NCBI GenBank assembly: GCA_946403755.1
Contig: CAMJBC010000004.1
Span: forward strand, 1-44,156
From: an uncultured Mycoplasmatota bacterium
GTDB taxonomy: Bacteria > Bacillota_I > Bacilli_A > RF39 > UBA660
Direction of reading: 5' to 3'
Length of the DNA stretch: 44,156 bases
This document shows positions 43,586 through 44,156 of this stretch, piece after piece (the stretch's first letter is position 1; each line of letters starts with the position of its first letter). The notes under the pieces are model-generated. The model was not told where the DNA came from and searched no databases. It saw only the letters and a list, made by a program, of their open reading frames with translations. The position numbers were made by a program, and so were the translations under genes.

Positions 43586-43640
43586 GGTTGCGTTCTACCA
43601 ATTTTAGGTTGTTTTTTGTATAAATTTGGTTGCATTTACC
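43586..43640. promoter_or_regulatory. three GGTTG direct repeats at 21-bp spacing upstream of the XRE gene
   Basis: GGTTG occurs at 43586, 43607 and 43628, exactly 21 bp (two helical turns) apart. The outer two extend to GGTTGCGTTCTACC and GGTTGCATTTACC. They lie upstream of a candidate TATGAT box whose -35 is weak. Confidence 0.65.
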
Positions 43641-43669
43641 TTATTTTATCACTTTTTGGTGTAAAAAAA

Positions 43670-43698
43670 AGAAAAAGAGCAATAAATTTGCTCTTTAT
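43670..43698 (-). terminator. intrinsic terminator of the Cys-rich gene
   Basis: AAAGAGCAA/TTGCTCTTT stem with a long T run on the minus strand, overlapping the stop codon at 43695. Confidence 0.8.
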
Positions 43699-44156
43699 TT
43701 TCTAACTGGAATTATATCATATATAATACATTCATTATTTTCTACTTTTGAATTTGGATTTTCACAATACTTACCATTTGTTTTATTAACAGTTTTCTTT
43801 TTATTAATACAATGTCCGCTATCAAGTAATGTATATCCACTTGGACATATTTTTTCATTATGGGGATCTTCCACAATTTCTCTTTTACATTTATTACCTT
43901 CTAGAATGAAGTCTCCTTCACATCTATATTCTGTTACAGTTGGCTCGATAATTTTAATAGAATGTTCACAATATTCATCCCTACTTTTATATCGTCTACC
44001 GTCTCTATAACCTTTACATATAAGAACATTAGAAGCATCATCCCAACAAAATCCATTTACTTTAACCTTTCCAGGACAACCAGATGCTATAATTGGAGCT
44101 TTATGCCAATAACATTTGCCATTTGCTCTTGTGTATTCTGTACCATCATTTGCTTC
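43695..44156 (-). CDS. Cys-rich, probably exported protein (5' end outside window)
   Basis: The last 153 codons of a gene that runs in from beyond the window edge. The visible part has 11 cysteines spread through repeat-like units such as NGKCYW, VNGFCWDD, ILEGNKCKRE and SGYTLLDSGHCINK, each followed by another Cys about 10-20 residues away. This resembles disulfide-bonded extracellular repeat proteins. No membrane segment or anchor is present at the C-terminus, which ends IIPVRK. No family is assigned. It ends in a good terminator. Signal peptide and full domain order cannot be judged. Confidence 0.75.
   Translation of the reverse strand, partial: EANDGTEYTRANGKCYWHKAPIIASGCPGKVKVNGFCWDDASNVLICKGYRDGRRYKSRDEYCEHSIKIIEPTVTEYRCEGDFILEGNKCKREIVEDPHNEKICPSGYTLLDSGHCINKKKTVNKTNGKYCENPNSKVENNECIIYDIIPVRK

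Noticed and set aside
43630-44010. Plus-strand open frame of 126 codons
   Set aside because: Antisense to the Cys-rich gene, which has coding character, a stop codon and a terminator on the minus strand.

Overview
The window reads as a chromosome segment from a low-GC (by eye under 30% GC), Gram-positive-type bacterium of the Bacillota. It best resembles an uncultured, gut-associated Bacilli lineage of the RF39/Erysipelotrichia kind. It has a wall (MurD-type ligase, FtsW, sortase-like anchor motif), uses TGA as a stop (murL ends in TGA), strongly prefers AGA for arginine, and uses AGGAGG or AGGTGAT ribosome sites. The taxonomic placement is inference. Every convincing gene but one (rnhC, 36701-37639, +) is on the minus strand, so genes read from high to low coordinates.

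Layout, low to high coordinates. 1-5.9 kb: ppdK, tdk, a Xer-type recombinase and two unknown genes. 6.0-8.6 kb: a MurD-type ligase and a MurL-type PP-loop epimerase in one overlapping operon; together they predict the alternative route that adds L-Glu and then epimerises it. 8.6-10.2 kb: a small accessory islet with a tandem-duplicated 68-residue module, a ComEC fragment and a C39-like papain-fold protein. 10.2-13.0 kb: comEA-comEC DNA uptake. 13.1-14.9 kb: a surface protein with a candidate Cys-Gln thioester domain and an NPKTG anchor. 15.0-17.6 kb: rpsO-pnp. 17.6-21.6 kb: a beta-helix membrane protein, a zinc-ribbon membrane protein, a GT4 glycosyltransferase and small genes. 21.6-26.9 kb: two unusual serine-hydrolase-like proteins flanking a flavodoxin and an MgtC-family gene. 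27.0-28.3 kb: a 34-residue metallothionein-like protein next to a CDF metal exporter with an N-D/D-D site typical of Mn exporters. 28.4-33.2 kb: SDR, eno, GT8, DUF362, lepB, rplS. 33.3-36.5 kb: ftsW, a long two-domain ThyX-like gene and tmk. 36.7-44.2 kb: rnhC, two unknown helical proteins, mutS, a membrane-linked XRE regulator and a 5'-truncated Cys-rich protein gene.

Themes. Thymidylate supply is represented three times (tdk, thyX-like, tmk), and tmk-thyX sits behind a leader with a short ORF and an intrinsic terminator that looks like an attenuator. Several genes (xer, mutS, ftsW) have a TATAAT box only 6-12 nt from the start codon, which predicts leaderless or near-leaderless mRNAs. Upstream of the XRE gene, three GGTTG direct repeats are spaced exactly 21 bp apart. 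The strongest candidates for new biology are MurD/MurL in this background, the metallothionein/CDF pair, the thioester surface protein, the signal-less 900-residue hydrolase with a tail membrane segment, and the tandem ThyX in which the usual single motif is divided between two domains. No tRNA, rRNA, CRISPR array or insertion sequence was recognised.
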